DNA of 64,000 nucleotides from Hyphomonas sp. Mor2 (GCF_001854405.1 NZ_CP017718.1:2604001-2668000), one strand, 5' to 3'; shown: positions 7,730-17,433, counted from the stretch's first letter. Program-made: numbers and translations. Notes: generated from the letters alone by a model not told the origin.

Positions 7730-10696
7730 TTAGCCGCCGAGGCCACCAAAGCGCTTGGTCACGCTGATCTTCCACGTCCGCCCAAATGGGTTGTGCGTGT
7801 ATGGATCATAGCTCAAGTCGAACTGCGCGAATGGTGGATCTTCGTCAGTCACGTTGACGACTGACAGACCGAGATCCAGATCCCATGGCGAGGTCCAGTT
7901 ATAGAAGAGGTCAAACGTGGTTTGAGACTCAATCTCTGGAATGCCCAGGCTTGGCTGGAAGGTGTTCGGTGCAGACGCTGCGGTCGCGGTACCGCGCTCA
8001 TCATCATAAGCAGAGATGTAGCGGGCGACGGCGCGCAGATTGTGATCGCCGACCGACCAGTTCGCGAAGGCATTGAGCTTCAGCTCAGGCAGCGACCGAA
8101 CGAAGTTCGAGCGGTTGAACTGTCCGACAACATCGCCAACAGACAGCGAAACACCTTCGACCTGGTAGGCATCAACGTCATACTCAAGCACGTAGGTGGC
8201 GTCACCACCGACCGAGAACTCACCATTGTTACCCAGATCCCAGATATTCTCGACCCGGAAGTCGATACCGGAGGTTTTGATGTCCGGACCGTTCACGATG
8301 TTCACGGCAATCCGTTCAATACCTGGTCCTGTTGGGTTAGCTGGATCCTGGAAAGTGATCCGCGCCAGAACTGGCATAGCGGTCGTTGGATCAAGTCCGC
8401 CACCGCAGAACGCACTGGTTGGGTCGCCGCCCAGAGCGCAGACGGCCGCGTTCACAATATTCGATTGTTCTTCGACGATAATCGGATCGGTGAAGTCGAA
8501 ATTGTAGTAGTCGATCGAGGCGGAGAATCCGCCATGTTCGAACAACGCGCCGAAATTGTAGCTGAACGCCGATTCCGGATCGAGATCGGGGTTACCGAAC
8601 GTGTCCACGGCCTTAAACGCGCCGGTTGGCGACACGAATTGAAGGCTCGTTCCAACACCGCCTAGTTGATTCAGCGTCGGTCCGCGGAATGAGGTTTGAG
8701 CCGAACCGCGAAGTGCCAGACCATCAGAGACCTGCCACTTTGCTGCAACTTTCGGGTCAAACGTCGACCCAACGCTGCCACCATAGTCCTCATACCGCGC
8801 GGCAACCTGGATATCCAGGTCATCGTATAGCGGCACCTGAAGCTCGCCGAACAAGGCATAAATGGTCTGATCTTCATCAGTCGCATTTGTACCCGCCAGG
8901 AATGAGAACGGGCCGTTGCCCGAGGCGCCTGGATTTACAGCAAGATCGGCGAAGTCGTTCGGATCCGTTTCGAAAGTTTCACGACGAACTTGGAAGCCGG
9001 CCGCCCATCCTATGGAGCCCCCGCTTGCTTCGACATTGCTTTGACCGGAGAAGACACCTTCGAAGGTCAAAAGCGAGGTCGTGTCCGTAGTTTCCAACGG
9101 CGCAGTCAGCCAATTGGCCAAGGTTACGCTGTTTTCAAGTCCCGATACAAATCCTGGATTGGCCGCACCGGTGATCGCATTCGAGGCGATCGCATTGGAG
9201 AACGGGTTATAGTATTCGCAGTTACCTTGACCGGCCACTGCGCCAGTTGGAACCGCTCCCGTAATTGGGTCCGCACAAACACCGAAACCTTGCAACGCCG
9301 CCGCGAAACCAGCGGTAAAGGTGTCGTTTGTCGAGAGGAATGCTTCCGTGGTGGAATATCCCAGCCCGATATCGTAACTTACACCATTGGAAAACTCGCC
9401 GGTCAGGTCGCCCGCAACCCGCCAAGTTTCATATTCGCGAATTCCTTCTTGTGCGCCACCCGTCCCCGGGAAGCCGCCAAAGCCGAACGAACGGCCAAAG
9501 AAGATCAGCGGCGTTGTTGCCGTGCTGAGCCCACCCGGAACAGGCGCGCCACCGGTCAACAATGGGTTGAAGTCGGTATAGGTCGCCGCCGCCCAGGCTG
9601 GGTTGTCAGCAATGTATTGCTGCAAGCCAGGGTGGCTTGGCAAAATGACCTGCCCAAACAGAGATTGAGGTGGGTAAGACGGAGAAGTCTTCCACTCCGG
9701 CACTTCCGTCGACGCATAGAGCGCCTCCAAGTGGAATTCAGCGCCGTTACCAAGTGTCCGATTATATTCGGAGAAGATTTGATAGCGCTCTTCTTCCTCC
9801 ACAAGATTGTCGAACTGAGTGAACTGGAAGCGGCAGACGACCCCCGCGTCGACACCGCCCAGGCTGGCACAAGCATCGTCAGTGTTCGCAAACGCAAGCG
9901 GCGAGCCCAAGGCGCTGCCAGGCGCAACGTTCGGAATGGCGACAAACGCACCCGGATTACCAATGGTAGACCAGCCGCCGACAAAATTCTCGTCGAACGG
10001 AAGCACAGCCCAGTCTTTCTCGAGCAGCGGCGTCTCAGCGCGGAACTGATAGCCCGCTGAGGTGACCCAGCTCCAGTTCGATCCTTGGAGCCCATACGCA
10101 GCGGAAATATCGTATTCGCCATCAGACCCTTCAAACTGCTGGAAGCTGCCCGCGAGTTCCAGGCCGTCCAGATCGCTACGCGTGATGAAGTTCACAACAC
10201 CGGCAATCGCATCAGAGCCATAAACCGCGGCCGCACCGTCTTTCAGGACTTCAACCCGGCCCACCGCAGCGGCGGGAATGTTGTTGGTGTCCACGAACAA
10301 CGCCGCTTGCTCTGCAATCGCGTTTGGATTGAAGGTTTGACGACGACCATTGATCAAAACCAGAGTTCTGGCAGCGCCCAAACCGCGCAAGTTGATGTTC
10401 GCTGTACCTTCCAAACCATTGGATCCGAACTGGTTGGTTTGACCATCAACGCCGGATGAGACGCCAAGGTTGCGGACAAGTTCCGTAATTGTCGGGCTGC
10501 CTTCCAAACGCAAGTCTTCCGCTGTCAGAACATCAACTGGCAAAGCCGCATCTTCCGGTGTGCCCGCAATTGCCGAGCCAGTCACAGTGACTGTTTTCTG
10601 GCGCAATTCGTCGCCATCGTCCTGAGCATAGGCGGCTCCGCCCAGGCTCAGCGCAGCGAACGATGCCCCGCAGATGAGTTTTCTACTTAGCGTCAT
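7730..10696 (-). CDS. TonB-dependent outer-membrane receptor (988 residues)
   Basis: A signal peptide (MTLSRKLICGASFAALSLGG, cleaved near AYAQ) precedes a plug domain with LPVDVLTAEDL, NINLRGLGAARTLVLINGRR and VEVLKDGAAAVYGSDAIAGV. A large 22-strand barrel follows, ending FGRTWKISVTKRFGGLGG. The start has GGAGG 6 bases upstream. TonB-ExbBD energises uptake through such receptors. The substrate is not evident: no sugar, haem or siderophore genes are adjacent. Long loops and absence of an N-terminal signalling domain are visible. A palindrome at 10750-10767 in its upstream region may be regulatory. Confidence 0.95.
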   Translation of the reverse strand: MTLSRKLICGASFAALSLGGAAYAQDDGDELRQKTVTVTGSAIAGTPEDAALPVDVLTAEDLRLEGSPTITELVRNLGVSSGVDGQTNQFGSNGLEGTANINLRGLGAARTLVLINGRRQTFNPNAIAEQAALFVDTNNIPAAAVGRVEVLKDGAAAVYGSDAIAGVVNFITRSDLDGLELAGSFQQFEGSDGEYDISAAYGLQGSNWSWVTSAGYQFRAETPLLEKDWAVLPFDENFVGGWSTIGNPGAFVAIPNVAPGSALGSPLAFANTDDACASLGGVDAGVVCRFQFTQFDNLVEEEERYQIFSEYNRTLGNGAEFHLEALYASTEVPEWKTSPSYPPQSLFGQVILPSHPGLQQYIADNPAWAAATYTDFNPLLTGGAPVPGGLSTATTPLIFFGRSFGFGGFPGTGGAQEGIREYETWRVAGDLTGEFSNGVSYDIGLGYSTTEAFLSTNDTFTAGFAAALQGFGVCADPITGAVPTGAVAGQGNCEYYNPFSNAIASNAITGAANPGFVSGLENSVTLANWLTAPLETTDTTSLLTFEGVFSGQSNVEASGGSIGWAAGFQVRRETFETDPNDFADLAVNPGASGNGPFSFLAGTNATDEDQTIYALFGELQVPLYDDLDIQVAARYEDYGGSVGSTFDPKVAAKWQVSDGLALRGSAQTSFRGPTLNQLGGVGTSLQFVSPTGAFKAVDTFGNPDLDPESAFSYNFGALFEHGGFSASIDYYNFDFTDPIIVEEQSNIVNAAVCALGGDPTSAFCGGGLDPTTAMPVLARITFQDPANPTGPGIERIAVNIVNGPDIKTSGIDFRVENIWDLGNNGEFSVGGDATYVLEYDVDAYQVEGVSLSVGDVVGQFNRSNFVRSLPELKLNAFANWSVGDHNLRAVARYISAYDDERGTATAASAPNTFQPSLGIPEIESQTTFDLFYNWTSPWDLDLGLSVVNVTDEDPPFAQFDLSYDPYTHNPFGRTWKISVTKRFGGLGG

Positions 10697-10749
10697 ATAT
10701 TCCTCCGTGATTAACTCTATAAATCGACTGTCATTGTCTTAGCGTCCCA

Positions 10750-10767
10750 AGTCGCAGTCGTGCGACT
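10750..10767. repeat. Inverted repeat upstream of TonB receptor
   Basis: AGTCGCA at 10750-10756 pairs with TGCGACT at 10761-10767 across GTCG. It lies about 55 bases before the receptor start in the 232-bp divergent gap shared with selO. It could be an operator or a leader hairpin; no conserved family is recognised. Confidence 0.35.
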
Positions 10768-10854
10768 GAGCTTAGGTCAGTAAAGTTTCCGTGAAAGAGC
10801 CTATCTATGCTGCGCCGCACAATAGATTTGGTACAAGTAAAAACCTTAGCGGGT

Positions 10855-10891
10855 TGTCTCAGTGAATTTCAGAACGAAATTACCTGAGACA
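10855..10891 (+). promoter_or_regulatory. Leader hairpin upstream of selO
   Basis: TGTCTCAG (10855-10862) pairs with CTGAGACA (10884-10891), and AATTTC pairs with GAAATT inside it, around an AGAAC loop with one 2x2 internal mismatch. The structure ends 37 bases before the selO start. No U-tract follows, so it is more likely a 5' UTR structure or operator than a terminator. Confidence 0.35.
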
Positions 10892-10928
10892 TCTATTAAA
10901 ACAGGCTTGATTACGGATAAAACGAGTT

Positions 10929-12332
10929 ATGACGCCCCCTATTCTGGAAATTTCTTCCCACTTCGCAGATGCAGCAAATCCGGCCTCGTTTCCACAAACT
11001 GTGTTGCGCTACAGCAACACGCGTTGGGCGAAAAAACTGGGCCTCCATCTGAGTGACGCGACGGCATGGACGCGCCACTTTGGCCGCTTCGAATCATTGC
11101 CTGGAAATCTCGAGACGCCGCTCGCACTGCGCTATCACGGCCATCAGTTTCACGTCTACAATCCCGAGCTGGGTGATGGGCGCGGCTTCCTGTTTGCACA
11201 GCTCCGGGCACCGGACGGACGGCTGCTGGACCTTGGCACCAAGGGCTCTGGCCAGACAAGGTGGTCGCGTCAGGGAGATGGCCGGCTGACCCTGAAAGGC
11301 GGCATCCGCGAAGTGCTGGCCGCGACCTATCTGGAAGCGCTCGGGGTCAATACGTCGAAGATATTCAGCCTGATCGAAACCGGAGAGGACCTGCATCGCA
11401 ATGATGAACCTTCGCCGACGCGGTCCGCGGTCATGGTCCGTCTCAATCACAGCCATTTGCGCTTTGGCACATTTCAGCGCGCCGTCTATTACGATGATAC
11501 GGAAGGCGTGGCAGCGCTCATTCGCCATGTGATCAAACATTATTATCCCGATTGCGCCGATGAGGCGCTCGGCAAGGCCACGCCGGCCCTGTTCGAGCGG
11601 ATGGCGGCCGCCACAGCCCGCATGATCGGCCAGTGGATGGCGGTTGGATTTGTGCACGGGGTGATGAATACCGACAATTTCAATATTACGGGCGAGACGT
11701 TCGATTTCGGACCTTGGCGCTTTCTTGAAAAGAGCGACCCGAATTTCACAGCCGCCTATTTCGATCAGCAGGGCCTGTACCGGTTTGGGCGCCAGCCGAC
11801 ACAAGGACTGTGGGCGCTGCAACAACTCGGCGGCGCACTGAGCCTTGTCGCTGAGGCGGATGACCTGTCGGCGGCGATGGCCGTCTACGAGCCGACCTAT
11901 CAGGAGAGCTTCGCCGCGCATACGCTGGCGCTACTCGGCTTGCAGAGCTCCGCAGTGTTGCGGGATGATCTTCTCTTCTTGCAGGAGTTCTACGCCTGGA
12001 TGACGGAAAGCGGTGCGATCTGGCCGCAAGTCTTCTTTGACTGGTTTGGCGGCGAGGCGAGCGCAGCCCGCGCCAAGGACAGCCCGCAAGCGGCGCTGTA
12101 TGAAACAGACGCCTTTGCAACAGTTCGGACTCAGATCGACGCGCGCTCACCTGAGCGAGCGGAGCGATTGCAGCATGCCTATTTCCAGGCCGCGCGCCCG
12201 GTCGATCTGATTATCGAAACCATGGAAGCGCTATGGGCGCCGATCGCTGACGCGGACGACTGGGCGCCGCTCAATGCGCATCTCGATCACATGGAGCAGG
12301 CGCGTCAGGCCTATGACTGGGAGGTGGCGTGA
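10929..12332 (+). CDS. selO: Protein adenylyltransferase SelO (YdiU family), short form
   Basis: SelO is a pseudokinase that transfers AMP from ATP to protein side chains in oxidative-stress control. The inverted nucleotide-binding features are visible: KGSGQTRWSRQGDGRLTLKG, VMVRLNHSHLRFGTFQ, and the catalytic/metal motif GVMNTDNFNITGETFDFGPW. The C-terminal third departs from the E. coli form. It ends in a helical segment (VDLIIETMEALWAPIADADD) instead of the usual region ending with a repeated NP...RNHLAQ block. Total length is 467. The last 22 bases overlap the oppositely oriented merC-like gene. Confidence 0.92.
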   Translation: MTPPILEISSHFADAANPASFPQTVLRYSNTRWAKKLGLHLSDATAWTRHFGRFESLPGNLETPLALRYHGHQFHVYNPELGDGRGFLFAQLRAPDGRLLDLGTKGSGQTRWSRQGDGRLTLKGGIREVLAATYLEALGVNTSKIFSLIETGEDLHRNDEPSPTRSAVMVRLNHSHLRFGTFQRAVYYDDTEGVAALIRHVIKHYYPDCADEALGKATPALFERMAAATARMIGQWMAVGFVHGVMNTDNFNITGETFDFGPWRFLEKSDPNFTAAYFDQQGLYRFGRQPTQGLWALQQLGGALSLVAEADDLSAAMAVYEPTYQESFAAHTLALLGLQSSAVLRDDLLFLQEFYAWMTESGAIWPQVFFDWFGGEASAARAKDSPQAALYETDAFATVRTQIDARSPERAERLQHAYFQAARPVDLIIETMEALWAPIADADDWAPLNAHLDHMEQARQAYDWEVA

Positions 12333-12688
12333 ACGCGGCGCCAGCCGAGAATATGTCCGGATGCCAACATGATCGCGCCAAGCACGGTCAGCGGCGTTTC
12401 CAGATCGTGCAATTGCTCGACAAAGGCCGCCCCGGTCAGGAGCCATAGACCACTGACGATCAAGGCCACCGTCGCTGCATTCACCGACGGCGAGGTGAGG
12501 CGGATCAGAGAGAAAGGAATAGCAGCGACGACAAACGCTTTATGGAGCCATTCTGTCTCCGCCCACACGCCGGCGATTGGGAGTGCCGCCGACAGGATCG
12601 GAAGGACCAGACAATGGACGAGGCAGAGGCCCGAGAGTGAGATCGCTAAACCATCTACCGTCGCTGCTTTGAGGGCACGGGTCGCCAT
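12311..12688 (-). CDS. MerC-domain membrane protein
   Basis: This 125-residue four-helix membrane protein has SGLCLVHCLVLPILSAALP in its first helix. The paired cysteines and proline are the MerC domain signature for moving thiophilic metals across the inner membrane. It starts inside the stop codon of the upstream TonB receptor (TAATG, 1-base overlap), so the two are translated together. The coupling to a His/Asp-rich receptor suggests zinc or a similar divalent metal rather than mercury. This is inferred from context. Confidence 0.85.
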   Translation of the reverse strand: MATRALKAATVDGLAISLSGLCLVHCLVLPILSAALPIAGVWAETEWLHKAFVVAAIPFSLIRLTSPSVNAATVALIVSGLWLLTGAAFVEQLHDLETPLTVLGAIMLASGHILGWRRVHATSQS

Positions 12689-14808
12689 TAGAAGGCCACC
12701 CGAACGCCAACACGAATATTCTGACCCGGCGCCGGGGCCACATCTTTCAGGACCGATGAGGCGTAGCGTACTTCTTCATCGGTCACGTTTCGCGCCTCGA
12801 CAAAGGCTTCAGTCCCATCGGCGCCAACACCGAAATCTGAGAGATCGACTTCTGCGCGCAGGTCCAGGGTCGTGTAGCCGCTGGTGACCAGCGAGCCTTC
12901 GCCTTCATCGACCTGATCATCTGCAACTGTGATGGCGGCGCCGAACTCATAAGCGCCCCATTCCGCACTCGCCCCGGCGTTCAGTGTGACCGGCGGAATG
13001 AAGGGGACGTTGCCGCCACTGTCCAGATCGCCTTCGACAAAGTCGATGCTGGCATCAAATTGCCAGTCGGCGCCGAACGGGCCACCTTCGATCAAATAGT
13101 CGGCATAAATCTCACCGCCGAGGAAGCTTGCGCCCTCCTGCGTAAAAGCAAAGACCGGCAGGCCATCGAGCTCATCACTGATCACGCCGTCTTCCTGGCC
13201 CAGGCCAGGGGTCAGATAGATGAAATCATTGAACTCCGTCGCGAAGACATTGATGCCGATGCCGCCATTGCGACCGCCCCAGCGCGCCGTGGCCTCCAGA
13301 TTGAGTCCGGTTTCCTTGTTCAGGGTCGCGTTGCCGATCTCGAATTGCTGGGTTGCGAGGTGCGGACCATCGGCGAAAAGCTCTGTCTCGCTTGGCGCGC
13401 GCTCGGTATAGGACACCTGGCTACCGATCCAGAGGCCATTGTCCAGATGCGAATGCACGCCCACTGAACCGCTGACCAGATTGAAATCAACGCTGCCGGA
13501 ATTGACATTGTCCAATTCGACATTGTCGAACCGCAGACCGCCTTCAAGTCCGAACCCACTCTCATATTCCTTGGTCTCGTAGAGGAAGACGCCAATGCTT
13601 CGCGTATCGGTCGGTGTGACGAACGCTTCCTCACCAACCGCGCTCAGGTCCTTGTCGAGATATTGCACCCCGAAGGCGCCCTCAAATCCGCCAATGACAT
13701 GACCGAACTCGACCCGGCCTTCAACGCCTTCAGATGAGAATACTGTTCCGGCTTCACCTGGAGCTTCGAACTCGGTGTGCTCGTAGTCCACGATGGCGAG
13801 CGTGCCGACGACGTCCGTGAGGAAGCCATTATTGACCGAAACACCGCCCCGAACATCAATGCGGGTATGTTCGAGGTCGATGAATGGATTTTCTTCCTCT
13901 TCCTCCTCTTCGCCGCCATGATCATCGTCATCATCGCCTTCGTGTTCATGTTCGTGACCATGCCCCGGCAGGCCATATTCCGCCGTTTGCTGGCGCACCG
14001 CGACACCGAGGAAGGCGTTATCCCCCACCCAGCTCAGACCCGCGGCGAGGGTTTGTGTTTCAAGGAACGAGTTTTCCAGCGTGTCGCGGACTTCCTCTTC
14101 TTCCTCGTGATCATCATCGTCATCATCATGATCTTCTTCGGCTTCTTCCAGCGCGCGGAGAAGCGACGACTCGGCAAAATCAGGAATATCGTAATTGTCG
14201 AAATCGCGTTGAGACGCCGACAGGCTAAGCACGAAATCACCGGCGACGAACTGGCCGCGACCAGCAAGCTCACTGCCTTCATTGACGCTATTATAGGCGC
14301 CAAACAGATCGCCTGACACTGGCGCGTCCGGCAGCTCTTCGACGATCAAGCCGTCAATCACGTTGACGACGCCGCCAATCGCCTGACCGCCATAGGCCAA
14401 GGCGGCTGGGCCGCGCAGGATTTCGATGGCTTCGGCATCGATGCCGTCAGCGGAGACCTGGTGGTCGGGGGACGCGGCAGAGGCGTCGATCACGCCAATG
14501 CCATTGGTCAGCACTTGCACTCGCTCGGCCCCGAGACCGCGCAGAACTGGACGGCTTGCGCCCTGTCCAAAGAAAGTGGTCGATACGCCGGGTTGACGAT
14601 CCAGTGAATTGCCCAGTGAGCCCGACAGGTTGTCCAGAATGTCTTCACGATCGATGGCTGTGGCGTTCCCGATCAATTCGTCGGCCGCGCGATCCGGACC
14701 TGGAGCGGTCACGATGATCGGAGCCTCTCGGCGTTCGTCATCCTGCGCCATTGCGGCAGGCATCAGCACCAGAGGAGACATGGAAGCGAGAAGAAGGTAG
14801 CGCGACAT
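12688..14808 (-). CDS. TonB-dependent receptor with His/Asp/Glu-rich loops (ZnuD-like)
   Basis: The 706-residue start at MSRYLLLASMSPLVLMPAAM is chosen for its signal peptide and GAGG 7 bases upstream. An upstream in-frame ATG at 14841 lacks support. The plug contains RPVLRGLGAERVQVLTNGIG and EILRGPAALAYGGQAIGGVV. Two extracellular loops at about residues 216-239 and 283-306 are runs of Asp, Glu and His. Such loops in the ZnuD family gather zinc outside the cell. The barrel ends in PAPGQNIRVGVRVAF. It is coupled to a MerC-domain protein. An AT-rich partial palindrome just upstream may be a Zur site. Confidence 0.93.
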   Translation of the reverse strand: MSRYLLLASMSPLVLMPAAMAQDDERREAPIIVTAPGPDRAADELIGNATAIDREDILDNLSGSLGNSLDRQPGVSTTFFGQGASRPVLRGLGAERVQVLTNGIGVIDASAASPDHQVSADGIDAEAIEILRGPAALAYGGQAIGGVVNVIDGLIVEELPDAPVSGDLFGAYNSVNEGSELAGRGQFVAGDFVLSLSASQRDFDNYDIPDFAESSLLRALEEAEEDHDDDDDDHEEEEEVRDTLENSFLETQTLAAGLSWVGDNAFLGVAVRQQTAEYGLPGHGHEHEHEGDDDDDHGGEEEEEEENPFIDLEHTRIDVRGGVSVNNGFLTDVVGTLAIVDYEHTEFEAPGEAGTVFSSEGVEGRVEFGHVIGGFEGAFGVQYLDKDLSAVGEEAFVTPTDTRSIGVFLYETKEYESGFGLEGGLRFDNVELDNVNSGSVDFNLVSGSVGVHSHLDNGLWIGSQVSYTERAPSETELFADGPHLATQQFEIGNATLNKETGLNLEATARWGGRNGGIGINVFATEFNDFIYLTPGLGQEDGVISDELDGLPVFAFTQEGASFLGGEIYADYLIEGGPFGADWQFDASIDFVEGDLDSGGNVPFIPPVTLNAGASAEWGAYEFGAAITVADDQVDEGEGSLVTSGYTTLDLRAEVDLSDFGVGADGTEAFVEARNVTDEEVRYASSVLKDVAPAPGQNIRVGVRVAF

Positions 14809-14819
14809 GGAGGATCCTC

Positions 14820-14834
14820 GTGTTATGTTATCAC
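14820..14834. promoter_or_regulatory. Candidate metal-regulator (Zur-like) box
   Basis: GTGTTATGTTATCAC is an imperfect palindrome (outer GTG/CAC and inner TA/TA match) with the TGTTAT character of Zur sites. It lies immediately upstream of the ribosome-binding site of the ZnuD-like receptor. The call is weak: only 10 of 14 paired positions match, and the consensus for this lineage was not tested. Confidence 0.3.
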
Positions 14835-15030
14835 TTTTCATGGCTTCTATCGCCTACACGCCCCTTTGCAAGGGAATTCTGCGGCACTTTCTGACAAACG
14901 ACCTCACCGCGGCTCCGCTGCAACAGTGTAGAACTCCCACCCCGGCGGCATGCTTCGCTGCGCCGCAGCAATACCCCGTGACTTCCGCAGGGTCGCGGCA
15001 TAAATAAGCCGAACAAAAGATCGGAGGAGA

Positions 15031-16722
15031 ATGGATATGGATGGATCGGTAGGCGTTCAGGACAATCAGGTGCTCGCAGGCTTGACCGGCCTTCTTCAGG
15101 ATGCGGTTGCCGCCACCGATACCTACAAGTCCGCGCTGCACAAAAAAGTCAGCGCCGTACTCGCACCCGACGGCAAGATTGATCGCGCCGCTTTTTCCGC
15201 CAATCAACACCTCGCCCACGGTTATGGCTGGATCGTCACCTATATCGAGACGCTGCGTGAAACTGCCAATTGGGCGAGCCGCCTGGAAAGCGACGGCAAG
15301 CTGGGCGAGATCGATGCTCTGCTCGCGCAGATCCTGTTCAGCAAGTATCTCGCAGATCTCGTCTCAGGCGTGCCGATGAACCAGGGGGAGACAATCCGCC
15401 CACATGAACTGGATGCGCTCGAAGAGGTCGAGACCCTGTTCGAAACGCCCGCCGTCCGCACCCTCATCACGGAAGGCCTGACCCCGGACAGCATGGCCGC
15501 TGCCGCCGTGCATCTCCCCGACAGTCTTGGCCGCGCGACAGTTGAGAATACCGGTGAAGACGAAACCATGTCGATGATCCGCGATCAGTTCCGGCGCTAT
15601 GCCGAAGACAGGATCGTGCCGCATGCCCATGAGTGGCACCTGAAGAATGAGTATATCCCGATCGAGGTCGTCAATGAGATGGCCGAGCTTGGCGTGTTCG
15701 GGCTGACCATTCCGGAAGACTTTGGCGGCCTCGGCATGGGCAAGACCGCGATGTGCGTGGTCTCGGAAGAACTCTCACGCGGCTATATCGGTACCGGCTC
15801 GCTGGGCACTCGCTCGGAAATTGCGGCCGAACTGATCCTCATCGGCGGCACGCAGGCGCAGAAGGACAAATACCTGCCTGCCATTGCCAGCGGAGAGATC
15901 CTGCCAACCGCAGTGTTCACCGAGCCGAACACCGGTTCCGACCTCGGCTCGCTACGCACCCGTGCGGTCAAGGATGGGGACACCTACAAGATCACCGGCA
16001 ACAAGACCTGGATCACTCATCCGGTCCGCGCCGACCTGATGACGCTGCTGGCGCGCACCGACCCGGCGACGAACAATTTCTCCGGCCTGTCCATGTTCCT
16101 TGCGGAAAAGCCGCGCGGCAGCGACGCGCATCCATTCCCGGCTGACGGCATGACCGGCGGCGAGATTGAAGTGCTCGGGTATCGCGGCATGAAGGAATAC
16201 GAGATCGGCTTTGACGCGTTTGAGGTGCCCGCCGCCAACCTGCTCGGCGAGACCGAAGGCATGGGCTTCAAGCATTTGATGGCGACATTCGAGTCCGCCC
16301 GGATCCAGACAGCGGCAAGAGCAGTGGGTGTGGCCCAATGCGCCTATGAACTCGGCCTTCGCTATGCGCTCGACCGCAATCAGTTTGGCCAGCCAATCTT
16401 CAACTTTCCGCGCGTCGCCAACAAGCTGGTGATGATGGCAGCGGAGCTGGTCGGCATTCGCCAGCTGACCTATTTCTCGGCGCGTCAGAAAGACTCCGAC
16501 AAGCGCTGCGACCTCGAAGCCGGAATGGCGAAACTGCTCGCCGCCCGCGCGGCCTGGGCGGCAGCGGACAATGCGCTGCAGATCCATGGCGGCAATGGCT
16601 TTGCCCTCGAATACCCGATCAGCCGGGTGCTGCAGGATGCCCGCATTCTCAACATTTTCGAAGGCGCTGGCGAGGTTCAGGCCATGGTGATTGCCCGCCG
16701 GGTTGTATCTGAGAGCAATTAG
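15031..16722 (+). CDS. Acyl-CoA dehydrogenase with N-terminal helical extension
   Basis: The start has GGAGGAG 4-5 bases upstream. About 180 N-terminal residues form an extra helical region. The standard acyl-CoA dehydrogenase fold then follows: MIRDQFRRYAEDRIVPHAHE, FTEPNTGSDLGSLRTRAV (FAD/substrate loop), and the C-terminal LQIHGGNGFALEYPISRVLQ and ILNIFEGAGEVQAMVIARR, which supply the catalytic base area. The 563-residue form is common in Caulobacterales-type genomes. Beta-oxidation or branched-chain acyl-CoA oxidation is likely; chain preference cannot be read. Confidence 0.95.
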   Translation: MDMDGSVGVQDNQVLAGLTGLLQDAVAATDTYKSALHKKVSAVLAPDGKIDRAAFSANQHLAHGYGWIVTYIETLRETANWASRLESDGKLGEIDALLAQILFSKYLADLVSGVPMNQGETIRPHELDALEEVETLFETPAVRTLITEGLTPDSMAAAAVHLPDSLGRATVENTGEDETMSMIRDQFRRYAEDRIVPHAHEWHLKNEYIPIEVVNEMAELGVFGLTIPEDFGGLGMGKTAMCVVSEELSRGYIGTGSLGTRSEIAAELILIGGTQAQKDKYLPAIASGEILPTAVFTEPNTGSDLGSLRTRAVKDGDTYKITGNKTWITHPVRADLMTLLARTDPATNNFSGLSMFLAEKPRGSDAHPFPADGMTGGEIEVLGYRGMKEYEIGFDAFEVPAANLLGETEGMGFKHLMATFESARIQTAARAVGVAQCAYELGLRYALDRNQFGQPIFNFPRVANKLVMMAAELVGIRQLTYFSARQKDSDKRCDLEAGMAKLLAARAAWAAADNALQIHGGNGFALEYPISRVLQDARILNIFEGAGEVQAMVIARRVVSESN

Positions 16723-16755
16723 AGGTTTGCTCTCTTGAACCGGGGAGACGCACAC

Positions 16756-17433
16756 ATGACCCTCAAATACATTGCCGTTGCGAGCGCCCTTGCCCTCGCC
16801 GCCTGCGCCATATCGCATGCCGAGCCCTCAGACCTCGAAGCCCAATTGGACGAGCTCCTGACCTGGTTCCCCGGCACCTATGAAAACCATCAGCAGGTCT
16901 ATGCGCAGGCCATAGCCGACCTGCCAGCCTCTGAGCGGCATCGCCACCGCCATCATACATTTGCACCGGTGAGCATTTCCGGCCTGCCTGGCCGGCTGAT
17001 CTATGCGCAGCAATATCAGCATTATGACCCGCAGGACCTGTATCGCCAGCGTATTTACGCGTTCACTGTGAACGAGGCCGAGCAGGCCATCCAGCTGACC
17101 ATATACACACCCACCGATCCGAGCCGGTTAACCGACATGCACCTCGACCCGGCCCGCCAGGCGGCGCTTTCCATGGACGATTTCTTCCTCAAGCCAGGGT
17201 GCGAAGTGTTCTGGCAAAAGCAAGGCGATCAGTATGAAGGCTACCTCAAACAGAATACCTGTTCCTATTACTCCGAGCGCTTCCAGACCGATGTGTTCCT
17301 GAACGAGACCCTGATCATGCGCCAGGATGCACTCCTGCTCGATGATTTCGCGGTGGATGGCGAGGGCAATCAGGTCTTCGGCTCAGCCGGCAACGGACCG
17401 AGCATCAATCTCAAATACGAGACCTGCGACTAG
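16756..17433 (+). CDS. CpcT/CpeT-family lipoprotein
   Basis: The 225-residue start MTLKYIAVASALALAACAIS is supported by GGGGAG upstream and by a lipobox, LAAC. LLTWFPGTYENHQQVYAQ, a HRHRHH segment and the Cys-containing strands (LKPGCEVFWQK, NTCSYYSERF) match the CpcT/CpeT fold. That family is best known for attaching bilins to phycobiliproteins in cyanobacteria. Proteobacteria without phycobilisomes also carry it with unknown function. It shares a CTAG stop overlap with the convergent MATE gene. Confidence 0.8.
   Translation: MTLKYIAVASALALAACAISHAEPSDLEAQLDELLTWFPGTYENHQQVYAQAIADLPASERHRHRHHTFAPVSISGLPGRLIYAQQYQHYDPQDLYRQRIYAFTVNEAEQAIQLTIYTPTDPSRLTDMHLDPARQAALSMDDFFLKPGCEVFWQKQGDQYEGYLKQNTCSYYSERFQTDVFLNETLIMRQDALLLDDFAVDGEGNQVFGSAGNGPSINLKYETCD

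Noticed and set aside
13860-14170. Asp/Glu/His runs as possible frameshift or repeat-expansion artefact
   Set aside because: The frame is intact on both sides and such loops are known in ZnuD-type receptors.
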